From NCBI GenBank assembly GCA_963798435.1, contig CAWCTF010000004.1, positions 310,001-374,000 of the forward strand: a stretch of DNA of 64,000 nt. Direction: 5' to 3'. Origin of the DNA: JALHST01 sp963798435. Lineage in GTDB: Bacteria > Bacteroidota > Bacteroidia > Flavobacteriales > Flavobacteriaceae. The position numbers and the translations under genes are program-made. Shown one piece after another: positions 8,359 to 20,400 of the stretch (position 1 is its first letter; each line of letters begins with the position of its first letter). The notes beneath the pieces were generated by a model, which saw only the letters and a list, made by a program, of their open reading frames with translations, made no database searches and was not told where the DNA came from.

Positions 8359-10512
8359 ATGTTTAAGAGAAGAATTATTTACATACTAATGTTCGCGATG
8401 GCCGTGACTAAAATCACGGCCCAGCAAGAAAGTCCGTTTGTAGTTTATGACGTGCCTTCGCAGAACCTTTTAAAGTATAATAGATTCTTGATAAACCCTA
8501 CGTTCTCGACCGTGCGGGAAGATAAATCGTACATTAATCTCCTACACCGAAACCAATCGGTACAATTTGATGACAACAATCAGAACTATTTTCTTAGCTA
8601 TAGTGGGCGTATCAGTGATCGCACGGGTCTTGGTCTTAGCTTGTATACGCAACGGGCCGGAACCGTTAGTAATTATGGCGTACTCGCCAACTATGCCTAC
8701 GGTATAAAACTGAGTGACAAAAGCAATTTTACCTTTGGGGCGAATCTTTCATACTACAATAGTGGGTTCGACCAAAACAGGGCCAGCACGGTTGATCCCA
8801 ATGATCCCCTGTTGAATGGCCTACAGGATAGCAATCTATTATCCTTTCAGCCAGGATTTAACCTCTCTTATGGTAAATTTGATTTTGGAATCTTTGCCGA
8901 GAATCTCTTTGATTACAACTTGAAGACGAGCAATTCCATAACAGAATTCAGGGACAAAACCTTCTCGGGCCATTTACAATATACCCATCAGTTTGAAAAT
9001 GCTTCGGGCATTTTTGAAAATGGCCGATTAATGCCCTTGGCGAGAGCCAGAAAAGTAGGTGTAAGTGATATTGTCCTCGGTGGTAGTCTCATCCTTGACC
9101 TTCCAAAAGTGGGATGGATTCAAGGTGGCTATGATAGCTTTTATGGTGCTGCTGCCGGTATTGGATTTAACTTAAACCAAAGGATATCGTTAGGGTATAC
9201 CATGGAAAAAGGGCTATCGAGTAATTTCGACAGTTTTGGGATGACCCATGAAATTTCCTTTGCATATTCCTTTACCCCCAATCTAACTGAGGATAGGGTA
9301 ATGTTGGAAGAAGAAGGAGATGATCTAGCTGCCAACGAACTACTAGAGAATATAACTCCTTCTTCGAATTCAGAGGTTGAAGATCTTAAAGCAAAACTCG
9401 CCGAAAACGACGCGATTTTGGCCGAATTGATGTTCCGACAGGATTCCTTAGAGGCCAATCGGCAAAAGGATTTGGAAAAAAGGTTCGAAATGGTAATGCG
9501 CATGGTTCGCAACGAAACCAAAGGCAATCGTCCGGATCTTGAAAAAAAGGCGGCAGAATTATTTTTAGGTAAAGATGATGCTTCGGCTATGGCCGCAAAT
9601 AATGCCGCGCAAAAAAATAGTGTCCCTGAAATAGTACAAGCGACTACAAAAAAACCGAAAAAGGCGGATGCCGTTTTGCCGAATGAAACTTTGCAAACAA
9701 AAGAAACCGGCCAGGCGGTCGCACAAAAAGAAGCTCCGAGAAACAACAATACAAGTAGCGATGCCCTTGTCGTACAAGATAAAAAACCATCTGGTATTGC
9801 CGTCCAAAACAAAAAAGAAAGTCAGACGAGCCCAATCAAAACAAGGGTATATCGTAATTTAAATGGCGTTAAGGACGGCTATTATATTGTCGCCAATGTA
9901 TACAAGGGCGGGAACTACATGAACAAATTCATCGAGAAGCTAGGACAAGAAGGCATAACTGCCGATTTTATCGATAATCCCGAGAACGGTTTGAAATACG
10001 TTTATATACAAAGATTCGATACCTGGCAGGAAGCCGAGGCGGCCCATAATTCAAAATTAAATGGCGCCTATACAGGAGACCTCTGGATCATGAATGTAGA
10101 TAATCGCTACAGCAATGAGCGCTATGCCGACAATGTGAACAAAATCAAGGAGAAATCCTCGAAATTCGATTCGGATGTACTGCAAAAGAATGTTGTGGTA
10201 AAAGACCGTGTCGCTTCGAATGAGCCTAAGGAAAGATCGTTTGAAATCGATGGTATTGGAACGGGATATTACATCATTGCCAATGTCTTCGCGAATCCAA
10301 ACAATGCACGGCGATTCATTAAACTACTCAATTCGTATGGGCTCAGCGCAAGCTATTTTATCAATCCGGAGAACAACTGGAGGTATGTATACTTAAAACG
10401 CCACGAATCTTGGAATAATGCGCTTATTTCCTACTATTCAAAACTCAATGATTCATATGACGACAAAATGTGGATCATGCGGGTTACGTCGCATAAAATC
10501 GGATCTACATGA
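8359..10512 (+). CDS. PorP/SprF-family membrane protein with coiled coil and two SPOR-like repeats
   Basis: A 717-residue envelope protein. After a signal peptide (about residues 1-21, ending KITAQ) the first ~310 residues are a PorP/SprF-type outer-membrane beta-barrel: LLKYNRFLINPTFS is the family's N-terminal asparagine/proline motif, followed by alternating aromatic strands. Residues about 338-398 are strongly helical and charged, a likely periplasmic coiled coil, and then comes a Lys/Ala/Pro/Gln-rich linker. Two similar ~80-residue C-terminal repeats (about 505-587 and 633-710; GYYIVANVYKGGNYMNKFI and GYYIIANVFANPNNARRFI) resemble SPOR peptidoglycan-binding domains. SprF proteins help T9SS secretion and surface attachment of their type-B cargo, here probably the protein encoded just upstream. 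The long periplasmic extension is beyond the usual ~300-residue family length and suggests cell-wall anchoring (inference). Confidence 0.85.
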   Translation: MFKRRIIYILMFAMAVTKITAQQESPFVVYDVPSQNLLKYNRFLINPTFSTVREDKSYINLLHRNQSVQFDDNNQNYFLSYSGRISDRTGLGLSLYTQRAGTVSNYGVLANYAYGIKLSDKSNFTFGANLSYYNSGFDQNRASTVDPNDPLLNGLQDSNLLSFQPGFNLSYGKFDFGIFAENLFDYNLKTSNSITEFRDKTFSGHLQYTHQFENASGIFENGRLMPLARARKVGVSDIVLGGSLILDLPKVGWIQGGYDSFYGAAAGIGFNLNQRISLGYTMEKGLSSNFDSFGMTHEISFAYSFTPNLTEDRVMLEEEGDDLAANELLENITPSSNSEVEDLKAKLAENDAILAELMFRQDSLEANRQKDLEKRFEMVMRMVRNETKGNRPDLEKKAAELFLGKDDASAMAANNAAQKNSVPEIVQATTKKPKKADAVLPNETLQTKETGQAVAQKEAPRNNNTSSDALVVQDKKPSGIAVQNKKESQTSPIKTRVYRNLNGVKDGYYIVANVYKGGNYMNKFIEKLGQEGITADFIDNPENGLKYVYIQRFDTWQEAEAAHNSKLNGAYTGDLWIMNVDNRYSNERYADNVNKIKEKSSKFDSDVLQKNVVVKDRVASNEPKERSFEIDGIGTGYYIIANVFANPNNARRFIKLLNSYGLSASYFINPENNWRYVYLKRHESWNNALISYYSKLNDSYDDKMWIMRVTSHKIGST

Positions 10513-11407
10513 AATAAACCGTCATAATCGCTTTATTCGCACCACAGGATATTTGGTCGATTCATGGTGTCATTAAACATTTTATAGCTGTATCCAAGTT
10601 TTGCCAAAGCATAGCAGGAACTACTACTTTTCCAATCGAGACATGAGCCTTTTATACGCTCTATAAATTTTAGTAGTAGTTGAACAACCCAAACAAAATT
10701 TAATTTTTTTGAAGACCGCCTTCATCGAGTTCATGTTCTCAACCAGAATGGTCAAAACGAACGCGCGTTATTTTTTTCCTATCCCAAAAACTTTTCAAAA
10801 AATTCAGTTCGTCTAAATGCATGCGCCCCACCGAATGAAATCCTTGCCTAGAAAAAGTATGTTGCACGAAAGCCAACATCAACAAGGTGAATTCCCTACA
10901 CCAACAGTGGTATTTTAACAATCAATTATCTTTCTAAGCACTTTGCATTGAAAAGCCGGCCAGTGACCCGAATTCATAGGTCATATTAAATTGGCTGGGG
11001 ATTTCAAATTCCCTTCAAATATTTCCTTCGTGTGAAAACTCAAAGGGGTGACATTCTACTCCTACTTTAGAATCGGTCAAGGGAAATTTTCTACCATGAG
11101 ATTTCCTATGAAAGTGATTTTTCTAACCATCATAAACTTCGATTTTCGGTCAAGACCCCATTTCTTGAAACAACTCAAATCGTCTGAAAAATAAGGGATT
11201 TTCGCAATTCTATACCCTGTATAACTCGCATTTCACAACATAAACCACGCATACCACAACAATAAATTCCGGCAATCATGATTATAAGCAATATTTGTGT
11301 TTGGTAGCTTCCGCTCAATGCATTTTTAAAGTGTGTTAAATCGAATTGCCAGAATGAACAACGCTGATAAAAACCAATAACGCTGGTTACACCAAACTTA
11401 CTGACCA
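10513..11407. other. Long non-coding gap upstream of the giant adhesin gene
   Basis: 895 bp without a credible gene; the short ORFs on either strand (60 and 77 codons) lack recognisable features. The only structure I noticed is a 9-bp inverted repeat, AACTACTAC at 10619-10627 against GTAGTAGTT near 10673-10681, with a loop of about 45 nt, shortly after the upstream operon. I found no TAnnTTTG box close to the adhesin start. The region should contain the adhesin promoter and possibly a long leader. Confidence 0.6.
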
Positions 11408-14400
11408 ATGAAATTTAAGTCGATTAAACTTTTACTGTTATTTTTCTTTCTTTTTCTAGGTGGTTTTGCGGCCTTTTCTCAGGTCAAAAACAATTTCAGC
11501 GTACGCTATGAGGCTGATATTCGTGGTGAATTAACGTTTATCGCGAACAATATCGTCAGTGCCCAACAAGATGCATATTGTACGGGAAGGGGTAGAAACA
11601 GAGTCTGTTATCCGGCAATAACGCCAAATGACCCGTATAATAATACTGGAAATTCATCGGATTACAATGACGATATTAATATGCAGTATATTGACATCGA
11701 CAGCGATGCATCTACGTTTAGTTCAAGCAGTGCGACATTAGACATTCCGGATCCCACCTGTTCTAAGGTTCGCTATGCCGGACTCTATTGGTCTGCTGTT
11801 TATGTCAATAGCGATAGAAGCAATATCAACCAGGTGAAATTTCGTCTCCCAGGCGGTGCTTATCAAAATGTTACGGCCGATGAAATACTTTTTGACGGCA
11901 ATGGGGATGTAGACTTTGGGTATTATAGTCCATACGCCTGTTATAAGGACGTAACCGCGTTAGTTTCTGCCATGCCGGATCCTACCGGGGATTATTTTGT
12001 AGCCAATGTAAGAGCGAGCACCGGCAGTAATATTTCAGGAGGGGTTTCAGGAGGTTGGACCATGGTCGTAGTCTATGAAAACCCGAGCTTGCCTGGCAGT
12101 AAGTTTATTACCACGTTTGATGGCTATGCCGGTATAAAATCGGGGCAGACGGTCGATATTCCTGTAAATGGATTTACAACACTTCCCGCACCCTTTTCAG
12201 TGAACGCCAATATTGGCGTTGCCACCCTTGAAGGCGATAACAAAATAACCGGGGATGGTTTGTCGATAAAAGCCGGGGGGCTCGCATCTTTTACCGCTTT
12301 AGGGAATACAACGAACCCTACCAATAACTTCTTTAATTCGAATATTACCATCAATGACGCCATTGTAACTACACGAAATCCGAATAGTATAAATACGCTT
12401 GGTTGGGACGTAGATTTATTAAAGATAGCCAACAATTTCAATGCGGTAATCCCGAACGATGCAACCAGTGCCATCCTTAGGGCGAGTTCAACCCAGGACA
12501 AGTATGATATTTTCTTTGCCTCCTTCGACGTGGAGATAATTGCCCCGAATATTATATTGGAAAAACGGGTCCAGGATATTGCCGGTAATGATATCACCGG
12601 GCTAGGGGTTAATTTGGGGCAGACCTTGGACTACGTTCTGTCGTTCGAAAATATTGGCAACGACGATGCCGACAACTTTACCATCAAGGATATTTTGCCT
12701 ATAAATGTAACGTTAGACGAGAACAACTTTGTTTTACCCGCAGGCGTTACCTATACCTATGACAGTGCGACTAGAACCGTCGTGTTTACAATTCCCAATA
12801 ACCTTGTTGAAGAAGGAGATCCCATATATTCAATACGCATGCGGGTCAAGGTGGCCGAAAACTGTTTTGACTTTATTGACGCCTGTTCCGACCTGATACA
12901 AAACCTGGCCTATGCCACCTATCAAGGGGTGGAAAACTCGGCCCAGGTAACCGATGACCCCAGTGTTAGTGATTTCGACAGCTGTGGATTCGTTGTTCCA
13001 GGAGCAACCAACTTCCTGTTAGATGACCTTGCCGATTGTAATTTTGAGCGAACGGTAGACTTATGTGGTGGCAGTGTTATCTTGGACTCAGGCGACGGAT
13101 TTGACAGCTATGTGTGGTATCGCGATGTGAATGGGAATAATCTGGTCGATGGCGGTGATACTGTTTTGAACGATGGTGATCCCGATAACGACCCCAGCAC
13201 CTTGGTAGTTACGGGCATTGGCACCTACATTGTCGATAAAATTGTCGCTGATCCGTGCAAGGGTTTTAAAGAAATTATTCATGTACAGCCATATGGTGGT
13301 GGAAGTGCCGCCAGTCCCATCATTACCTATTTCAATTCGGTAAACGGTGATGCCGACCCCTCTAACGATATAGCCGGAGAGATTGTCACGTGTTCAACGG
13401 ATGGTTCGCTATTACCCAAGATATTTCTTTGTGGAATCAATGATTCCAAGTTGATCCAGGTAAACATTGTAGACGCACAGAGTCTGACTTGGGAAAAATT
13501 AGATGAGGCCAGTTGTGCGCCTATTGGAGATGATTGTGCCAATAAAAACCTTACATGTACTTGGGCTCCTCAAGGTACGGGAAGCAATTTTACCTTAACA
13601 AGCGCTGGCAAGTATCGCCTGTCTGTAACGTATCAAAACGGATGTAGTAACAAATTTTACTTCAATGCCTTTCAAAACAACCTGGATATTCAGTATACCA
13701 AAAATGATATTATTTGTACAACGCCTGGGAATATTACCATTACCAATCTAGGCCTTGGATACGGCTATCAGTTGGTGAATGCGATGACCGACGCAGTTTT
13801 GATTCCATTTAGCGCCAACAATGGTCCTAGTTTTGATTTTGGGCCCGGACAAAATGGTGGCTATAGGGTTGAAATAGTGCAACTTGACAACACGGGAAAT
13901 CCGATAGTTGGCGCCTGTATTTTTAGTACTCCTGATATCGGCATTCTGGAAAAGAATTTTCAGGTGGTGGTCGCTACAACCCCTGCAACCTGTATTGCCA
14001 AAGGAACCATCAATTTTCAGGTTTCGAACGTGGATCCGAACTATGAGTACGAAATTCGTTTAGACGATGGTTCTAATGGAGGTTTGGGAACATTGGTGGA
14101 TAATGAAACTGCCCAGCCCGATAACAATTTCACCTTTAGTGGTCTAAATCCGGGAAATTATATCGCCATCGCAAGAACTGATGATGGATGTAGCTACAGT
14201 GAACAAGTAACCATTGTTGATGAGGATAATCTGGCCTTGACAGCGTCCATTTCACAACAAATTATTTGCGGTAACGGAATTGTTCATATGGAAGCATCAG
14301 GAGGACTTGCCCCTTATTCGTACGCGATATGGAGCTACGTTGACGAAGGCGGAACCACCATTATCTCCTATCCAACAGTACAGGATATTCCTTCTACTGA

Positions 14401-17400
14401 ATATCAGGCCAACGTTGATTTTCAAATTACTGCCCCTGGTGATTATACGTTTGTCGTCGTTGCCGATAACGATTGTTACTTCTTTTCAAATACGGTTACC
14501 CTTACAGCGCTTGAGATAACATATACGACCTCTTATACCGATGAAACCTGCTTTGGGGCCGAGGACGGGTCAATTTCAGTCAATGTTACGAATAGCAACG
14601 GCTTTACGCTAACCTATTTTTTAACGTATCCCGACAACACAACAATATCAAACGCTTCAGGAACCTTTACGAATCTACCTCAAGGGGATTACTTGTTGGA
14701 AATCACGCAGACCAATGGTCCGAGTTCATGTGACCTTCAGGAAAATTTTACCATTGCAGGACCTATAGATGTTATATCGGCCGATGCTGTGCTGGTACAG
14801 CCCTATACCTGCCTGCAGACGGGCAGCGTACAGGCACAGAACGTGGCCGGCGGCACCCCGGGATATACCTATAGCATCGACGGGGTCACCTTCGGCGCTT
14901 CCGATACCTTCGCCGGACTGAGCGACGGCACCTATACCATAACCGTACGGGACGCCAGCGGATGTACCTTCGCCACCCTGCCCGTGACCATACCGGCCCT
15001 GGACCCGCCGACCGACATCGCCTTTGCGGCCACCGCGCCCAACTGCCCCGCACAGACCTCCGACGTGACCCTTACGGTGACCGGCGGGACCGGGGCCATC
15101 ACCTATGAGATCATCGCCCCGGCGCCCCTGAACAACGGCAACAGCAACGTATTCACGGGACTCGCACCGGACACCTATACCTTCAGGGCCACCGACGCCA
15201 ACGGGTGTTCCTATGACGAGAACCTTACAATAAGCCCCGTAACGCCCATTCAGGCCGCGGGAACCCTGGTGCGGGACGTCTCCTGCATGGGCGCCTCCGA
15301 CGGGGCCGTGGACTTCGCCCTGGGCGGGTTCGCAACCACCTATGCCTATTCCGTGAACGGCGGGGCGGCCCTCACGGCACAGTCCGCCGCAACGATCAAC
15401 CTGACCGGCCTGGCCGCGGGGGACTACACCATCGTGGTCACCGATGAGGCAACCAACTGTACCGGTACCGATACCGTTACCGTGAGCGCGCCCACGGCGC
15501 CGCTCGCGTTCACCCTCGCCCTATCCCCGTTGACCTGCTCCGCGGACGGGTCGGTCACCATCAGCGCCACCGACGGTTGGGGAGGGTACGCCTATGAACT
15601 CGAACTTCCGGATACCTCCGTGCTCGGGCCACAGGCCAGCAACGTATTCGCAGCCCTGAACCAGGTCGGGACCTACACGGTCACCGTCACCGACACAGGG
15701 GGATGCACCGCCACCGATACCTTCGACATCGCCGCGCCTTCAAACCCGACGGTCACGTTAGACCCGACCACCGACCTCTGTTACGACCCGGCCACCGGCG
15801 TGAGCCTTACGGCCACGGCAACAGGGGGCATCGCCCCCTATACCTATAGCCTTAACGGCGCCCCGGCCGTGGCGTCCAATGTGTTCAACAACCTGGTCCC
15901 GGGCGCATATACCGTAACGGTTGTCGACGCCTATGGCTGTAGCGCACCATCGAATACCGTCACCGTCGCCCCACAGCTCAGCGTGGCGGCCGTACTGACC
16001 AAGGAACTCGACTGTACCGCCTCCCCGGATGCGATCATCGATATTACCATCAACGGCGGATATGCCGCCTATGCCTATCAGGTCAACGGAGGGCCGAGTA
16101 CGCCCGTGGTCGGCAATGCCTTCAGCTTTGCCACCGCAGTCGACGGATCCTTCACCTTCCTGGTCACGGACAGCCAAGGCTGTACCGCACAGGCCACCGT
16201 GACCATCGACCCGATCACCAATCCCGTGGCGGCCCACAACACGACCGACCCAACCTGTGACGGTGCCGCCGACGGAAGCGTACAGCTCGTCATAGACCCC
16301 AATTTCGGGACGGCGCCCTACCAGGTCGACTTCGACGGGGCGGGGCTTTCCCCACAGACCCTCTATACCGGGCTTGCCGCGGGAACCTACAACTATACCG
16401 TACGCGACGCCAAGGGATGTACCTATACCGATAGCGCGACCCTTACCGCCCCGAACCCCATCACCGCCGATGCTGTGCTGGTACAGCCCTATACCTGCCT
16501 GCAGACGGGCAGCGTACAGGCACAGAACGTGGCCGGCGGCACCCCGGGATATACCTATAGCATCGACGGGGTCACCTTCGGCGCTTCCGATACCTTCGCC
16601 GGACTGAGCGACGGCACCTATACCATAACCGTACGGGACGCCAGCGGATGTACCTTCGCCACCCTGCCCGTGACCATACCGGCCCTGGACCCGCCGACCG
16701 ACATCGCCTTTGCGGCCACCGCGCCCAACTGCCCCGCACAGACCTCCGACGTGACCCTTACGGTGACCGGCGGGACCGGGGCCATCACCTATGAGATCAT
16801 CGCCCCGGCGCCCCTGAACAACGGCAACAGCAACGTATTCACGGGACTCGCACCGGACACCTATACCTTCAGGGCCACCGACGCCAACGGGTGTTCCTAT
16901 GACGAGAACCTTACAATAAGCCCCGTAACGCCCATTCAGGCCGCGGGAACCCTGGTGCGGGACGTCTCCTGCATGGGCGCCTCCGACGGGGCCGTGGACT
17001 TCGCCCTGGGCGGGTTCGCAACCACCTATGCCTATTCCGTGAACGGCGGGGCGGCCCTCACGGCACAGTCCGCCGCAACGATCAACCTGACCGGCCTGGC
17101 CGCGGGGGACTACACCATCGTGGTCACCGATGAGGCAACCAACTGTACCGGTACCGATACCGTTACCGTGAGCGCGCCCACGGCGCCGCTCGCGTTCACC
17201 CTCGCCCTATCCCCGTTGACCTGCTCCGCGGACGGGTCGGTCACCATCAGCGCCACCGACGGTTGGGGAGGGTACGCCTATGAACTCGAACTTCCGGATA
17301 CCTCCGTGCTCGGGCCACAGGCCAGCAACGTATTCGCAGCCCTGAACCAGGTCGGGACCTACACGGTCACCGTCACCGACACAGGGGGATGCACCGCCAC

Positions 17401-20400
17401 CGATACCTTCGACATCGCCGCGCCTTCAAACCCGACGGTCACGTTAGACCCGACCACCGACCTCTGTTACGACCCGGCCACCGGCGTGAGCCTTACGGCC
17501 ACGGCAACAGGGGGCATCGCCCCCTATACCTATAGCCTTAACGGCGCCCCGGCCGTGGCGTCCAATGTGTTCAACAACCTGGTCCCGGGCGCATATACCG
17601 TAACGGTTGTCGACGCCTATGGCTGTAGCGCACCATCGAATACCGTCACCGTCGCCCCACAGCTCAGCGTGGCGGCCGTACTGACCAAGGAACTCGACTG
17701 TACCGCCTCCCCGGATGCGATCATCGATATTACCATCAACGGCGGATATGCCGCCTATGCCTATCAGGTCAACGGAGGGCCGAGTACGCCCGTGGTCGGC
17801 AATGCCTTCAGCTTTGCCACCGCAGTCGACGGATCCTTCACCTTCCTGGTCACGGACAGCCAAGGCTGTACCGCACAGGCCACCGTGACCATCGACCCGA
17901 TCACCAATCCCGTGGCGGCCCACAACACGACCGACCCAACCTGTGACGGTGCCGCCGACGGAAGCGTACAGCTCGTCATAGACCCCAATTTCGGGACGGC
18001 GCCCTACCAGGTCGACTTCGACGGGGCGGGGCTTTCCCCACAGACCCTCTATACCGGGCTTGCCGCGGGAACCTACAACTATACCGTACGCGACGCCAAG
18101 GGATGTACCTATACCGATAGCGCGACCCTTACCGCCCCGAACCCCATCACCGCCGATGCTGTGCTGGTACAGCCCTATACCTGCCTGCAGACGGGCAGCG
18201 TACAGGCACAGAACGTGGCCGGCGGCACCCCGGGATATACCTATAGCATCGACGGGGTCACCTTCGGCGCTTCCGATACCTTCGCCGGACTGAGCGACGG
18301 CACCTATACCATAACCGTACGGGACGCCAGCGGATGTACCTTCGCCACCCTGCCCGTGACCATACCGGCCCTGGACCCGCCGACCGACATCGCCTTTGCG
18401 GCCACCGCGCCCAACTGCCCCGCACAGACCTCCGACGTGACCCTTACGGTGACCGGCGGGACCGGGGCCATCACCTATGAGATCATCGCCCCGGCGCCCC
18501 TGAACAACGGCAACAGCAACGTATTCACGGGACTCGCACCGGACACCTATACCTTCAGGGCCACCGACGCCAACGGGTGTTCCTATGACGAGAACCTTAC
18601 AATAAGCCCCGTAACGCCCATTCAGGCCGCGGGAACCCTGGTGCGGGACGTCTCCTGCATGGGCGCCTCCGACGGGGCCGTGGACTTCGCCCTGGGCGGG
18701 TTCGCAACCACCTATGCCTATTCCGTGAACGGCGGGGCGGCCCTCACGGCACAGTCCGCCGCAACGATCAACCTGACCGGCCTGGCCGCGGGGGACTACA
18801 CCATCGTGGTCACCGATGAGGCAACCAACTGTACCGGTACCGATACCGTTACCGTGAGCGCGCCCACGGCGCCGCTCGCGTTCACCCTCGCCCTATCCCC
18901 GTTGACCTGCTCCGCGGACGGGTCGGTCACCATCAGCGCCACCGACGGTTGGGGAGGGTACGCCTATGAACTCGAACTTCCGGATACCTCCGTGCTCGGG
19001 CCACAGGCCAGCAACGTATTCGCAGCCCTGAACCAGGTCGGGACCTACACGGTCACCGTCACCGACACAGGGGGATGCACCGCCACCGATACCTTCGACA
19101 TCGCCGCGCCTTCAAACCCGACCGCAAGTATAGATCCATCCTCCGATATTTGCTATTCTTCGACCGATCTAGCCGATATCGTGATAGGAGCTTCGGGAGG
19201 CCAGGCGCCTTACTATTACAGTATGAATGGTGGTCCGACCCAAACCTCGAACACTTTTGCGAATCTGACCCCTGGTAGTTATAGCTTTACCATATTAGAT
19301 AGCAACGGGTGTAGTGACACCATAGCTCAAGATATTCAACCCGAATTAACAGCGAATGCCATTTTAGTTAAAGACCTGGACTGTAGTGTTACTCCAGATG
19401 CACAAATTAATTTGAATATCAATGGCGGTTTGGCTCCCTTTACCTATGAAATAGACAGTGGGGCTGGATTTGCAAGCTACCTAGGCGGTTTCCCGTATAC
19501 CGCCTCAGTTTCAGGCAATTATGTTTTTAGGGTTACCGATGCGCAAGGATGCACAGCGACCTCTTCAGTTATGGTAAATGCAATTACCAACCCAGTCATT
19601 ACAAGTGTTGTTCAAACACAATTTATTTTTTGTAACGGGGATTCCGGGGCGGCCATCAATGTCAATGTTGACACGAACTTCGGGGTGCCTCCTTTTGTAT
19701 TAAATGTGTTCAATACCACAACTTCCACAGACTATGGTAGCCAGTTGTCTGGATTGCCGGCAGGGGATTATCAAATCACGCTAACCGATTCAAAATCATG
19801 TATTGACACTGATACCATCACCATTGGTCAGCCTGATGCCATCAATTATACTATTTCATTAATCCCCATCACTTGTAATGCAGGAACAGGAACTGACCCA
19901 GGATCGATTACAGTAGAAAATCTAACTGGGGGTACGGCAGAATACACCTATTATTTAACTGGAAACAATGGGCATAATGCGACCTATACCACAACGATGG
20001 GTGGAGAAGACCATACTTTTGCCATCCTTGAATTTGGTATTTATGAAGTCGATGTTGTTGATGTCAATGGTTGTTCTTTTAGGACTACCAACATCATTGC
20101 GTCTCCCCCTGATGACCTAGACATCGATGTTTCAACCGCAACTGCCGATTGTGCCACTGGTGGTACGGCCATTGTTACGGTGTCATCATTAGTAGGAAGT
20201 AACGACTATGAATTCGGTATTCTTGATTCGTATTCAGTGCCCTATTCTTCAAGTTATCAGGCACCCGATGTCGCCATGGGCGATACGGCTACCTTTACAG
20301 GATTGGTCCCAGGTATTACCTACACCTTCGTTGTACATGACAAGGTTACCAACTGCTACTACTTCGAAAGTGCCGCAACGCCTATTGATTCTCCATCAAA

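Noticed and set aside
10739..11408. Short minus-strand ORFs (60 and 77 codons) in the gap before the adhesin gene
   Set aside because: No family resemblance, unusual composition, and no promoter or coupling signal.
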